Below are positions 8,508 through 16,140 of a stretch of DNA of 29,428 bases, piece by piece; position 1 is the first letter of the stretch, and the number at the start of each line of letters is the position of its first letter. A program made the translations under genes and the position numbers. The stretch spans positions 51,372-80,799 of IMG/VR virus record IMGVR_UViG_3300030085_003864; one strand, written 5' to 3'. The notes under the pieces were generated by a model that saw nothing but the letters and a program-made list of their open reading frames with translations, was not told the origin of the DNA and searched no databases. Source of the DNA: a virus.

Positions 8508-10523
8508 ATGAAAAACCTTTTAATATGTGAGTTTAGTAATATTTTTGGATACGGAGAGGTTCGTTTGCCATATAGTACTGGTGTGATATGGAGTCATTGT
8601 AAGTCAGATAAAATTATATCTGAGAATTATAGGGTAAGTAATTGGATATATTGGAAAGACGAAAAAGAGAATATAATGAAACACATCACAGAAAAACCAG
8701 ATATTGCAATTTTTTCTTGTAATGTATGGTCTTGGACTCTATCCAATGAAATAGCTGAATTGATAAAACAAAAATGGCCTGATTGTGTGGTTATATATGG
8801 TGGACAGATGCCACCTCGTTCAAATAATACAAGATGGGTTAGGAGAAATCCATCAATATATGACTTCTTCAAAGGACGACCTTTTGTAGATATTATAGCA
8901 CATCACGAAGGAGAAGAAACTGTAAGAGAATTGTTGATAGAATTGTTAGAAGAAAAACCTGACCTGAGTAAAATTTTGGCAATTTCATATAAAAATGAAG
9001 ATTTAACCACGAGTATAAATTTACAACGGGATAGAATCAAGGATTTAAATTCTATGCCAAGTCCTTACTTGGATGGAACATTTGATAAATTAATTGCTGA
9101 AAAACCTGACCATATACGAAAATTCAAAATGACGGTCGAACCATCAAGAGGATGTCCTTACGCTTGTACATTCTGTGAAATCGGTGATACACTTTATACT
9201 AAAATAGAAAGACATTCTATTGAAAAAATATGTGCAGAGTTAGATTGGGCATCAAAAAATAAAATAGAATTTATAGATTGTGCAGATAGCAACTTCGGTT
9301 TATTTCCTGAACATAAAGAGATGGTTGAATACATGGGTAAGAAAAAAAGAGAAACTGGTTACCCAATTAGATTTTCAGTATCTTGGTCTAAAGGACACGC
9401 CGACAGAGTGATGGATATTGCCAAAATAATGCAAGAAGAAGAACTTGATAAAACAGGTGTAACTATAGCATTACAATCGATGAATCCAGATACACTCAAG
9501 GCAGTAAAAAGAAAAAATATCGATAATGGTAAATTGGCGGAATTCTTAAAAAAATACGAGTTAGATGAACTCGATACTTATGTAGAATTGGTAATGGGAT
9601 TACCATTAGAAACATTAGATACTTGGGTTGATGGATTATGTTATTTAATGGAAATAGGTCTACATACATCAGCAAAAATGTTTCCTTGTGCAGCATTACC
9701 AAACACACCAATAGCCGAAAAGGAATATGGAGAATTATATGGAATTCAGTATGCACAAATATATGAATCAAATCACACACCATACAATCCTGTGGCTCAA
9801 AGTGGTGGATGGGATATTGTAATTGGAACGAAATCTATGCCACATGAGGATTGGAAGATGGCATATATGTTCAAATGGTTAGTGGGTTGTTTTCATTGGT
9901 TAGGAATAACTCAATTTATTAGTAGATATTTAAGAAATATAAATGGTGTTTCATTCAGAGATTTTTATTACAATTTATTAAAATTTGCACAACAAAATGA
10001 GGATACATTTATTGGTTCAGAATTAAAAGCAACTTTGAGTAGTTTAGAATTTGCGATAGAGAACCAATTTTCATTGGGTAGAGTTGTAGAGGAAGTAGAT
10101 GAGGATAGAGCAAAAAATCAACTTATATGGGATTACGATGAGGCAACAGCAATACAATTAAATTTAAAAAATAATAAAGAAAGATTTTACAAAGAACTTA
10201 GGGTTTTCTTAAAAGATTATTTAAACCAATCATTTGAAGATGATTTGTGGGATGACATTATAAGGTATCAAATAAATGGTGTTATAAACCCGTATGATGA
10301 ATATCCATTTGTAAAAGAATTTAATTATAATATTCATGATTGTATTTTAGGAAATACAAAAACACTTAAAAATGGTGGGTATAATATTGAATTCAATCAA
10401 AGTTGGGCAGATAATCCTAAAAATAAAAAAGGATACTTTGGAGATAAATTTCAATTTGCATGTGAAAAATTATGGTGGTTAAGAAATCGTGGTGAGTATA
10501 AGGCAAAGATACGGGAGGTGTAG
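8508..10523 (+). CDS. B12-binding-domain radical SAM enzyme
   Basis: The 671-residue product has a cobalamin-binding-type Rossmann domain at the N-terminus: 'DIAIFSCNVWSW' at 65-76, 'YGGQMPP' at 97-103, then 'HHEGEETV' at 132-139. The radical SAM core follows, with R214-G-C-P-Y-A-C-T-F-C so that C216, C220 and C223 would bind the 4Fe-4S cluster. Typical later strands are present ('FIDCADSNFGLF', 'VTIALQSMN', 'VELVMGLPLETLDTW'). A 200-residue C-terminal extension is of unknown function. Class-B members often methylate unactivated carbon or phosphorus; some do other rearrangements. Placed after sugar genes and before two oxygenases, it may modify a sugar, lipid or peptide. The reaction itself is not readable from the sequence. 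Confidence 0.88.
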   Translation: MKNLLICEFSNIFGYGEVRLPYSTGVIWSHCKSDKIISENYRVSNWIYWKDEKENIMKHITEKPDIAIFSCNVWSWTLSNEIAELIKQKWPDCVVIYGGQMPPRSNNTRWVRRNPSIYDFFKGRPFVDIIAHHEGEETVRELLIELLEEKPDLSKILAISYKNEDLTTSINLQRDRIKDLNSMPSPYLDGTFDKLIAEKPDHIRKFKMTVEPSRGCPYACTFCEIGDTLYTKIERHSIEKICAELDWASKNKIEFIDCADSNFGLFPEHKEMVEYMGKKKRETGYPIRFSVSWSKGHADRVMDIAKIMQEEELDKTGVTIALQSMNPDTLKAVKRKNIDNGKLAEFLKKYELDELDTYVELVMGLPLETLDTWVDGLCYLMEIGLHTSAKMFPCAALPNTPIAEKEYGELYGIQYAQIYESNHTPYNPVAQSGGWDIVIGTKSMPHEDWKMAYMFKWLVGCFHWLGITQFISRYLRNINGVSFRDFYYNLLKFAQQNEDTFIGSELKATLSSLEFAIENQFSLGRVVEEVDEDRAKNQLIWDYDEATAIQLNLKNNKERFYKELRVFLKDYLNQSFEDDLWDDIIRYQINGVINPYDEYPFVKEFNYNIHDCILGNTKTLKNGGYNIEFNQSWADNPKNKKGYFGDKFQFACEKLWWLRNRGEYKAKIREV

Positions 10524-11312
10524 GTGAAAGATATTATAAAGATACCTTCCAAGTGGAATCGTATTTTTAGAAAAGAGGTTATACGATTATTATCAGAAAG
10601 AGATGTTGTAGATGAGAAGTTTTTTGATTTAGAAAATTTACACAAAACGGTTGATATGAAACTATTTGATTATGTTGTTAGAGAAAAAGAAAATGAATTA
10701 CAACATATGCTTTATGAAACGGATATCAAATTCATATCTACATACCATCGATTTTTAAGTGAATTACATGATTATTTAAAGTTTGATTTTTATTTTCAAT
10801 CAACACCAACGATAAGATTTCATGCACCAAATTCTAAAAATGAATTTAAATTTCCTGAATTCCATTCGGATATACAATATGGTCATCCACCACAAGAAAA
10901 TAATGTTTGGATATCTTTAACTAAAAATAAACATTCTAATTTTCATGTTATAGATAAAGAAAAAAGTATTTCTTGGTTAAAAGAATATGATTCAGATTGG
11001 AATGTTTTTTCTAAAGTTGCATATGAAACGAGAGATATAAATTCTGATTTTAATAAAAAAGGATTAAAATTATCAAATGAGATACCATCAACACTTGATA
11101 ATGTTTTTATGTTTGAATCATTTTGTATTCATGCAGGTACACCACGAACTGAGGAAACAAGAGTTTCAATGGATGTAAGAATTAATCCAGTAGATAAATT
11201 TGTTGATGGTTATATGGGATTTGGTGTGGTTAAACCACAATTTAAACCAGGTGGAAGATTTGGTTACTATGAAAAATCAATTGGAGAGTTATGTGAAAAC
11301 GGTAGAATTTGA
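10524..11312 (+). CDS. 2OG-Fe(II) oxygenase (StrG/phytanoyl-type) 1
   Basis: GTG directly follows the upstream TAG and has a strong GGGAGG at 10513-10518 spaced 5 nt. The 262-residue product has an HxD facial-triad motif (H114-S-D116), followed by 'GHPPQENNVWISLT', and a distal 'CIHAGTP' His (H203) with Arg residues at 213 and 219 in 'ETRVSMDVR'. This arrangement matches StrG/phytanoyl-CoA-type oxygenases, which hydroxylate sugars, peptides or small metabolites with Fe(II) and 2-oxoglutarate. The neighbouring gene encodes a second member, and a radical SAM enzyme precedes it, so the three probably act on one product. The substrate is unknown. Confidence 0.75.
   Translation: MKDIIKIPSKWNRIFRKEVIRLLSERDVVDEKFFDLENLHKTVDMKLFDYVVREKENELQHMLYETDIKFISTYHRFLSELHDYLKFDFYFQSTPTIRFHAPNSKNEFKFPEFHSDIQYGHPPQENNVWISLTKNKHSNFHVIDKEKSISWLKEYDSDWNVFSKVAYETRDINSDFNKKGLKLSNEIPSTLDNVFMFESFCIHAGTPRTEETRVSMDVRINPVDKFVDGYMGFGVVKPQFKPGGRFGYYEKSIGELCENGRI
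11283..11288 (+). promoter_or_regulatory. Ribosome binding site deciding a GTG start
   Basis: GGAGAG lies 4 nt before GTG at 11293 inside the end of the previous oxygenase gene. It argues against the upstream in-frame ATG at 11200, which would overlap that gene by more than 110 nt and add a segment unlike the family. Confidence 0.6.
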
Positions 11313-11952
11313 TACAAAAAAATACACATTTAAAAATTTAGTTTCTGATGTATTTCATATAGAAAAATTAGAAAAGATACATGAGCTACGAAAAGATTTG
11401 TTGCCAACTGAATCTCTCAATCTATATACTGAAAGTTCTACAAAATTTCATGATACATTTTATACAAGGTTAAATGACAATTGGACAGAATTTTATGAAA
11501 TGTATGATGGTTTTATTCATAATGAAGTAACCAAGTTATTTGATGAACCATTTCATTACCAAAAATGGCCTACATTTAGGGTTCATATTCCAAATGACCA
11601 GGCAATACATACTTGGCATTCAGATGGTGATCCTCTACATAAACATCCACCAGGTGAAATTAATTTTTTTCTACCATTAACAAAATGTTATGGAACTAAT
11701 ACCGTATGGGTAGAAAGTGAACCTATGAAATTAGATTTTAAACCAATTGAATTAGAGTATGGACAATACTATATGTTTAATGGTAACAAATGTATGCATG
11801 GAAATAAACCCAACAAAACAACTTTGACAAGAGTTAGTTTTGATTTTAGAGTAATTCCAATATCAAAGTACAATCCAAATTGGGATATTAATTCACCAAC
11901 ATCCAATACAAAGTTTGTAGTTGGACAATATTATACAAATCTCAAAGACTAA
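11293..11952 (+). CDS. 2OG-Fe(II) oxygenase (StrG/phytanoyl-type) 2
   Basis: I choose GTG at 11293 (219 residues). The product repeats the pattern of its neighbour: H109-S-D111 in 'TWHSDGDPLHKHPPGE', a 'NFFLPLT' strand, distal 'MHGNKPN' (H169) and 'TRVSFDFRVIP' with R180 and R186. These give the complete iron- and 2OG-binding set. The protein is somewhat more typical of the family than the 10524 product, which has extra N-terminal and C-terminal sequence. Two tandem oxygenases with overlapping reading frames suggest two hydroxylations in one pathway or a heteromeric pair. This is the last gene before the candidate promoter at 11978. Confidence 0.78.
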   Translation: MKTVEFDTKKYTFKNLVSDVFHIEKLEKIHELRKDLLPTESLNLYTESSTKFHDTFYTRLNDNWTEFYEMYDGFIHNEVTKLFDEPFHYQKWPTFRVHIPNDQAIHTWHSDGDPLHKHPPGEINFFLPLTKCYGTNTVWVESEPMKLDFKPIELEYGQYYMFNGNKCMHGNKPNKTTLTRVSFDFRVIPISKYNPNWDINSPTSNTKFVVGQYYTNLKD

Positions 11953-11977
11953 ATAACTTCCAATATTTCTATTTCCT

Positions 11978-11986
11978 TATATTTAT
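11978..11986 (+). promoter_or_regulatory. Candidate late-type promoter motif TATATTTAT
   Basis: TATATTTAT sits in the 67 bp gap between the oxygenase cluster and the first tagged cargo gene, 33 nt before the ATG at 12020. Similar 9-mers occur in the gaps before 19819 (30 nt) and 26774 (34 nt). T4-like late promoters are a single AT-rich octamer (TATAAATA); this motif is not that octamer on the plus strand. It could be a divergent version or chance in an AT-rich genome. Confidence 0.35.
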
Positions 11987-12019
11987 TAGTGAATCATTAC
12001 ACCTAAACGGAGTTTGCTT

Positions 12020-12790
12020 ATGATAAAATTGATGGATTTGTTGAATGAAGGAGTTCGAGATCCAGGTATATTTAAGGCTATATTTTTGGCTGGAGGACCT
12101 GGTAGTGGTAAATCATATGTTGCACAACAACTATTTGGTATACCTGAAAAGATAAATGTATCTAAGTATGGACTAAAAATGGTCAATCAAGACCAAGAAT
12201 TAGAATTGTTTTTAAAAAAATACTTTGGAACTCTTGATATTGATAATATGCCTAAAGATTTGTTCAGACAACTTACAGATCCTGAATACGATGATTATAG
12301 TGGAATGAGAGGATATGCAAAAGAATTGAGTAAAGCTAGATTAGAAAAGTATTTAGAAGGTAGAATGGGAGTTATAATTGACGGAACAGGTCATAAATTT
12401 AAATCTGTTAAGAAGAAAAGAACTAAATTGATGAATTTAGGATATGATACATTTATGGTATTTATAACAACTTCATTAGAAGTTGCACAACAAAGAAACG
12501 AAACACGACCACGAAGATTACCTGCAGATATAGTTGAAGATAGTTGGAAAGATGTACAATCAAATTTGGCATACTTTCAAGGATTGTTTGGGGCAAGTAA
12601 CTTTTTAATTGTGGATAATAATAAACATTTAACTCCTGAACAGGCAAAGAAAAAGTTTAATATGTTAGTTGATAAAGGAGTTAAGAAATTCTTAAATAAA
12701 CCAATAAAAAATAGACAAGCAAAAAAGTGGATTGAGAAACAAAATCTTATTCCCAAAAAAGATTTAAAACAGATGTTGAGAGGAAGATAG
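12020..12790 (+). CDS. Capsid-targeted P-loop kinase (zeta-toxin/polynucleotide-kinase-like)
   Basis: GGAG at 12009-12012 is 7 nt from the ATG, giving 256 residues. The N-terminus reads MIKLMDLLNE and then G, matching a gp21-type cleavage signal (LxE) after residue 10. A Walker A motif GGPGSGKS occupies 25-32 after a hydrophobic strand. Later, 'VIIDGTGHKF' and an arginine-rich lid ('RNETRPRRLP') resemble the AAA_33/zeta/polynucleotide-kinase group, which phosphorylates nucleic acid ends, nucleotides or UDP-sugars. It is the first gene after the candidate promoter. I infer that it is packaged in the capsid and acts early in the host; whether it is RNA-directed or a toxin-like kinase is open. 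Confidence 0.75.
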   Translation: MIKLMDLLNEGVRDPGIFKAIFLAGGPGSGKSYVAQQLFGIPEKINVSKYGLKMVNQDQELELFLKKYFGTLDIDNMPKDLFRQLTDPEYDDYSGMRGYAKELSKARLEKYLEGRMGVIIDGTGHKFKSVKKKRTKLMNLGYDTFMVFITTSLEVAQQRNETRPRRLPADIVEDSWKDVQSNLAYFQGLFGASNFLIVDNNKHLTPEQAKKKFNMLVDKGVKKFLNKPIKNRQAKKWIEKQNLIPKKDLKQMLRGR

Positions 12791-13140
12791 TGATTAAACT
12801 TGTAGATATATTGAACGAGTATTCTCACAATAATGGTTCTACTGTTGGTGCAGACGCAGGTGAACCCGATACGGGTTGGACAAGTGCTAAAAAGAAACGA
12901 AAGTTAGGAGTGGATAGTAATAAACCTGAACCTTGGTTTGAAAAGGGAAGATATACTCAACTTGATTTTCCAAAGGCGGATAATCCATACAAAGGAGATA
13001 AAGATAAAAATATACAGAGGGTTCAAGTGATAAAAAAAGTTGTCAATACTGGACTTAAATATGAAGATTTTTATGACGCCATAGCAAGTTGGGATAAATA
13101 TGGTGGTCAAGATTATTCAACGGATTTTGAAAGTGAATAA
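12790..13140 (+). CDS. Capsid-targeted small protein, DFPxxDN family
   Basis: GTG overlaps the previous stop by one base (TAGTG), with GAGAGGAAG just upstream. The 116-residue product begins MIKLVDILNE followed by Y, the repeated tag. The rest is charged and Asp/Gly/Lys-rich with no recognised domain. A segment 'YTQLDFPKADNPYKG' is mirrored by 'MQQVDFPASDNIYGG' in the protein at 21211, so the two share a small domain. After tag removal it would be a soluble internal protein of about 106 residues. No function assigned. Confidence 0.6.
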   Translation: MIKLVDILNEYSHNNGSTVGADAGEPDTGWTSAKKKRKLGVDSNKPEPWFEKGRYTQLDFPKADNPYKGDKDKNIQRVQVIKKVVNTGLKYEDFYDAIASWDKYGGQDYSTDFESE

Positions 13141-13276
13141 ACATTTAAAAGACCAAGAAGTGGGATACTTTGAACATTGGTGGAGGGCTATGAAAATTAG
13201 TGGAGCACTTTTTATTCACGCTTTTCTACCAGATGTTTTAAGTGATTACGCAAGTAAGGAAATATGTGATGATTAA
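13133..13276 (+). CDS. Small membrane-type protein, DUF6356-like
   Basis: This 47-residue frame fills the otherwise empty stretch 13141-13268 and overlaps both neighbours by 8 nt, as most genes here do. GTG at 13133 starts it and TAA at 13274-13276 ends it. The product has 'VGYFEHWWRAMKIS' followed by a hydrophobic run 'GALFIHAFLP', resembling the short DUF6356 family of phage proteins with a conserved His/Trp segment and an 'HAxxP' membrane-embedded part. It lacks the MIKL tag. The family resemblance is from memory of the pattern; no function is known to me. Confidence 0.55.
   Translation: MNKHLKDQEVGYFEHWWRAMKISGALFIHAFLPDVLSDYASKEICDD
13256..13260 (+). promoter_or_regulatory. Ribosome binding site deciding the 13269 start
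   Basis: AAGGA is 8 nt before ATG 13269 and 5 nt before an adjacent in-frame GTG at 13266. Both give the MIKLKDLLTE N-terminus, with or without one extra Met. The longer GTG at 13242 has no such site and would bury the tag. Confidence 0.5.
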
Positions 13277-14192
13277 ATTAAAAGATTTATTAACTGAGAG
13301 TAGAGGACCCGTTTGGATAGGTAATAAGTGGTTTCCTGCCCATACTCAAACAACATTAACAAATTTAAAGTATGGGGATAAGATAGCACTCTATCCTAAA
13401 TTACACGAAAAGATGTTTGGTAAAATACCTGTTAGTTCCTTTCATGTAACAAATCCTAACAATCTTAATTCATTAACACGGATACTTGGTAAGAAAAAAT
13501 CCATATCAACATTTACTCGTGCGAATCACGACTCACCATTGGCAAAAGGTAGAGGTATTCAGACTGGCACGGGTGGTGTTATTTTTTATCTACAAGGACA
13601 TTTATTAGCAAAAAGATATATGGACTTTGATACGGTACCTGACAAAACTGGTCGTAGGTGGATTGAATCACATTACATAACTGGTGATAGAATGATTTTT
13701 AAAAATGCAATGAAAAGGGCTGGATTGTTTAAGAAACTTGAAAAGTTAGAAGATAAGATTAGAAAAATAGATAAAAAATTTGAGAATTTATGGCTGTCCA
13801 AACCTTTATCTGATCCTGATAGGATAGAATATGATGATTATAAAAGATTAACGGCAGAAGAATCAGGAACTCTCGTTGCTAAATATATAAAAGAGTGGTT
13901 TGATTGGCAAAACAAGTGGTTGATGAAGAATAAATCAAAAATAAAAAAGAATCTTATAAATCCAGAAGATAAACCGAGTGCTTGGTGGAATGAAATTCTT
14001 ATGTACAATCCTAAAATTATAGATGTTTTTGTAATGGAGAGAATTACAAGACAGAGTGATTGGTGGCAGATTCAACCTGAACTCGAAAAAATTCTATCAA
14101 GGGCAAGTGGTAGTAAACCACTAACAACAGGAACACCAGCACAATTCCGTAAGTGGTATAAAAAACGAGAAGGTAAATTAGACCAAGTATGA
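13269..14192 (+). CDS. Capsid-targeted protein, possible ADP-ribosyltransferase-like domain
   Basis: The N-terminus MIKLKDLLTE then S is the repeated tag with an LTE cleavage site after residue 10. The 307-residue product is otherwise unfamiliar. An N-terminal region 'SSFHVTNPNNLNSL' and 'KKKSISTFTRAN' followed by 'GTGGVIFYLQG' resembles in outline the strand-STS-strand region of ADP-ribosyltransferases, but I cannot place the catalytic Arg or Glu with confidence. A Lys/Asp-rich helical middle follows, then an unassigned C-terminus. The overlap with the next gene is ATGA. Being internal cargo is inferred from the tag; enzymatic role is uncertain. Confidence 0.6.
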   Translation: MIKLKDLLTESRGPVWIGNKWFPAHTQTTLTNLKYGDKIALYPKLHEKMFGKIPVSSFHVTNPNNLNSLTRILGKKKSISTFTRANHDSPLAKGRGIQTGTGGVIFYLQGHLLAKRYMDFDTVPDKTGRRWIESHYITGDRMIFKNAMKRAGLFKKLEKLEDKIRKIDKKFENLWLSKPLSDPDRIEYDDYKRLTAEESGTLVAKYIKEWFDWQNKWLMKNKSKIKKNLINPEDKPSAWWNEILMYNPKIIDVFVMERITRQSDWWQIQPELEKILSRASGSKPLTTGTPAQFRKWYKKREGKLDQV

Positions 14193-14551
14193 TTAAACTA
14201 AGACAACTAATATCAGAAAAAGTTATTGCCTGTGGTGAATGTGTTTCGTGGGCTTGGAAATACTACATGACCAATCAACACAATAAAAGAGCAAAAGTCG
14301 TATTTGGTTCAGTTCAAAATAAATGGACTTCCAAAGGAAAAAGATTTAAGCATGTTTGGATTGTAGATGGTAATAAAATTAAAGATTGGCAAACTATGGT
14401 TGCTGGACATAATGCAGACCACGCCTTTAAGGGAATGCCAAAAAGATGGTTTAAAGATACTTGGAATCCAAGAAAAGATAAAGAGTATGGGATGAAACAA
14501 GCAGCAGATAATTTTAAAAGAACTAAAACAATGTTAGGTTGGAAGTGGTAA
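14189..14551 (+). CDS. Capsid-targeted papain/NlpC-like cysteine hydrolase
   Basis: The 120-residue protein begins MIKLRQLISE then K, the tag ending in IxE. Directly after the tag comes 'ACGECVSWAW', where C18 followed by Val-Ser and a helix resembles the nucleophile of papain-fold/NlpC-P60/transglutaminase-like enzymes. 'FKHVWIVDG' gives a candidate catalytic His (H55) and 'KIKDW' a candidate Asp (D66), in the expected order and spacing for a small Cys-His-Asp triad. Such a domain could be a peptidase, amidase or deamidase. Removal of the tag would leave the nucleophile only 7 residues from the new N-terminus. Assignment is by motif reading. Confidence 0.6.
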   Translation: MIKLRQLISEKVIACGECVSWAWKYYMTNQHNKRAKVVFGSVQNKWTSKGKRFKHVWIVDGNKIKDWQTMVAGHNADHAFKGMPKRWFKDTWNPRKDKEYGMKQAADNFKRTKTMLGWKW

Positions 14552-16140
14552 TGATTTATCTTTCTAATTTAATTCCGTTGAATGAGTATTCTAAATTTAG
14601 GCTCAACATCCCCTCTGACATAAAGAATATACACAAACTTTTTAAGAAAAACAAGAAAAAACTTTTCGTAGTTGGTGGAGCAGTTAGGGATGCAATATTA
14701 GGAAAGAACCCAAAAGATTTTGATTTAGCCACCGATGCTAAACCTGACGAGGTATTAGCAATAGCAAAGAAAGGTGGATTGAAAACCGTAGAGGTTGGAA
14801 AACAATTCGGTGTCGTGATAGTGAACGGACATGAAATAGCAACATTCAGAAAGGATATTGGTAAAGGGAGACGCCCAAGTTCAGTTGATTATACCGACAT
14901 CGAAGGTGATGTTAAACGGAGAGATTTGACCATAAATGCGTTGTTCTATGATATGGATAGAGGTGAGATTGTAGACTTGGTTGGTGGAATAGCTGATTTG
15001 AAAAAGAAAAAAATCAGAACGGTTGGAAAACCTATCGAAAGATTTGATGAGGATCCGTTGAGAAAGATGAGAGCATTAAGATTTCAAGGTGCACTTGGTG
15101 GTAAGTTAGGAAAGGAAACAGAAAAGGCACTAAGACAAAATCCAAGTCTTAAAGGTGTGAGTAAGGAAAGAATCAGAGATGAATTTGTGAAATCAATTAG
15201 AAAGGCAAAATCAACTAAAAGGTATTTACAATTAGCTGATTCGTTGGGATTTACAAAACAGATATTACCTGGTTTTCAAGTTAAAGTTCCATACATAAAT
15301 GAAAACGATTATATTTTATTTTTAGCTTGGATTTTACGAAAAAATGATGTAAATTCAATAAGGAAATTGAATGGTTTAGCCTATCCTAATCAAGAAATAG
15401 TTGATATTCAGTTTTTGAATTCATTACAGAATTTTAAACCTGAGAATATTTTCTTGATTAAAAAGTTTCAAGAAAAGACCAATTTGAGTAAAGGTCAAAT
15501 TTTGAAATGGGGTAAATACATTGGAAAAGATTTTAAAAAATTAGTTAGGTTTAAACTATCAGTAAAAGGTAGTGATGTTCCAAGCGATTTAAAAGGAAAG
15601 GACATAGGTAAGGCAATACAAAATATGGAAAAAGATAAATTCTTAAATGAAATAGCAGTTCGGAAAAAACCGAAGAAATTCAAAGACATTTATAATGCAC
15701 TACCAAGTGATTTAAAGAAAAGAGTTTACAATCTTAAAAATTACGAACAAAGGAGAGACCATCATCCCGAAGGTAATGTGTTGAAACATACGATTGCCGT
15801 TACCAATAGGGCACTCAAAACAGGTGATATAGATTTTGCATTATCAGCACTATTTCATGATATCGGTAAAGATGAAACTGCAAAACTACATCCCAAGAAA
15901 GGTTTTTGGACACATTATGGGCATGAGAAAGTTTCTGCTAAACTTGTATTGAAGTATAAGAAGTGGATAAAATCAATGGGTGGTAATGTTGCTGATATTT
16001 ATTACATAGTAAAACAACACATGAGAATGAAGGTATTTGATAAGATGAAATGGACAAAACAAGATAAATTGAGTAAATTTAGAGCTTTTCCAAAACTCAA
16101 GAAGTTCTCACAAACTATGGATATAGGTGGAAGAAGATGA
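14551..16140 (+). CDS. Capsid-targeted tRNA CCA-adding enzyme / poly(A) polymerase with HD domain
   Basis: ATG at 14551 overlaps the upstream stop (TAATG), giving 529 residues. Residues 1-12 read MIYLSNLIPLNE and then Y, a tag variant ending in LNE. The class II polymerase-beta-type nucleotidyltransferase head is complete: GGAVRD at 42-47, DFDLAT with the metal-binding D56 and D58, RRDLTIN at 123-129 and 'EDPLRKMRALRF' at 167-178. A long helical middle leads to an HD phosphohydrolase domain with H413 and 'HDIGK' (H436, D437). Bacterial CCA-adding enzymes with HD domains also trim cyclic phosphates from tRNA ends. Finding it behind a capsid-targeting tag suggests virion delivery and an early role in tRNA or RNA 3'-end maintenance. 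Confidence 0.88.
   Translation: MIYLSNLIPLNEYSKFRLNIPSDIKNIHKLFKKNKKKLFVVGGAVRDAILGKNPKDFDLATDAKPDEVLAIAKKGGLKTVEVGKQFGVVIVNGHEIATFRKDIGKGRRPSSVDYTDIEGDVKRRDLTINALFYDMDRGEIVDLVGGIADLKKKKIRTVGKPIERFDEDPLRKMRALRFQGALGGKLGKETEKALRQNPSLKGVSKERIRDEFVKSIRKAKSTKRYLQLADSLGFTKQILPGFQVKVPYINENDYILFLAWILRKNDVNSIRKLNGLAYPNQEIVDIQFLNSLQNFKPENIFLIKKFQEKTNLSKGQILKWGKYIGKDFKKLVRFKLSVKGSDVPSDLKGKDIGKAIQNMEKDKFLNEIAVRKKPKKFKDIYNALPSDLKKRVYNLKNYEQRRDHHPEGNVLKHTIAVTNRALKTGDIDFALSALFHDIGKDETAKLHPKKGFWTHYGHEKVSAKLVLKYKKWIKSMGGNVADIYYIVKQHMRMKVFDKMKWTKQDKLSKFRAFPKLKKFSQTMDIGGRR

Noticed and set aside
11200-11292. Longer N-terminus for the second 2OG oxygenase
   Set aside because: It would overlap the previous gene by over 110 nt, and a good GGAGAG site precedes GTG at 11293.
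11953-12019. Terminator hairpin after the oxygenase genes
   Set aside because: I looked for an inverted repeat with a T-run and saw only AT-rich sequence with the TATATTTAT motif.
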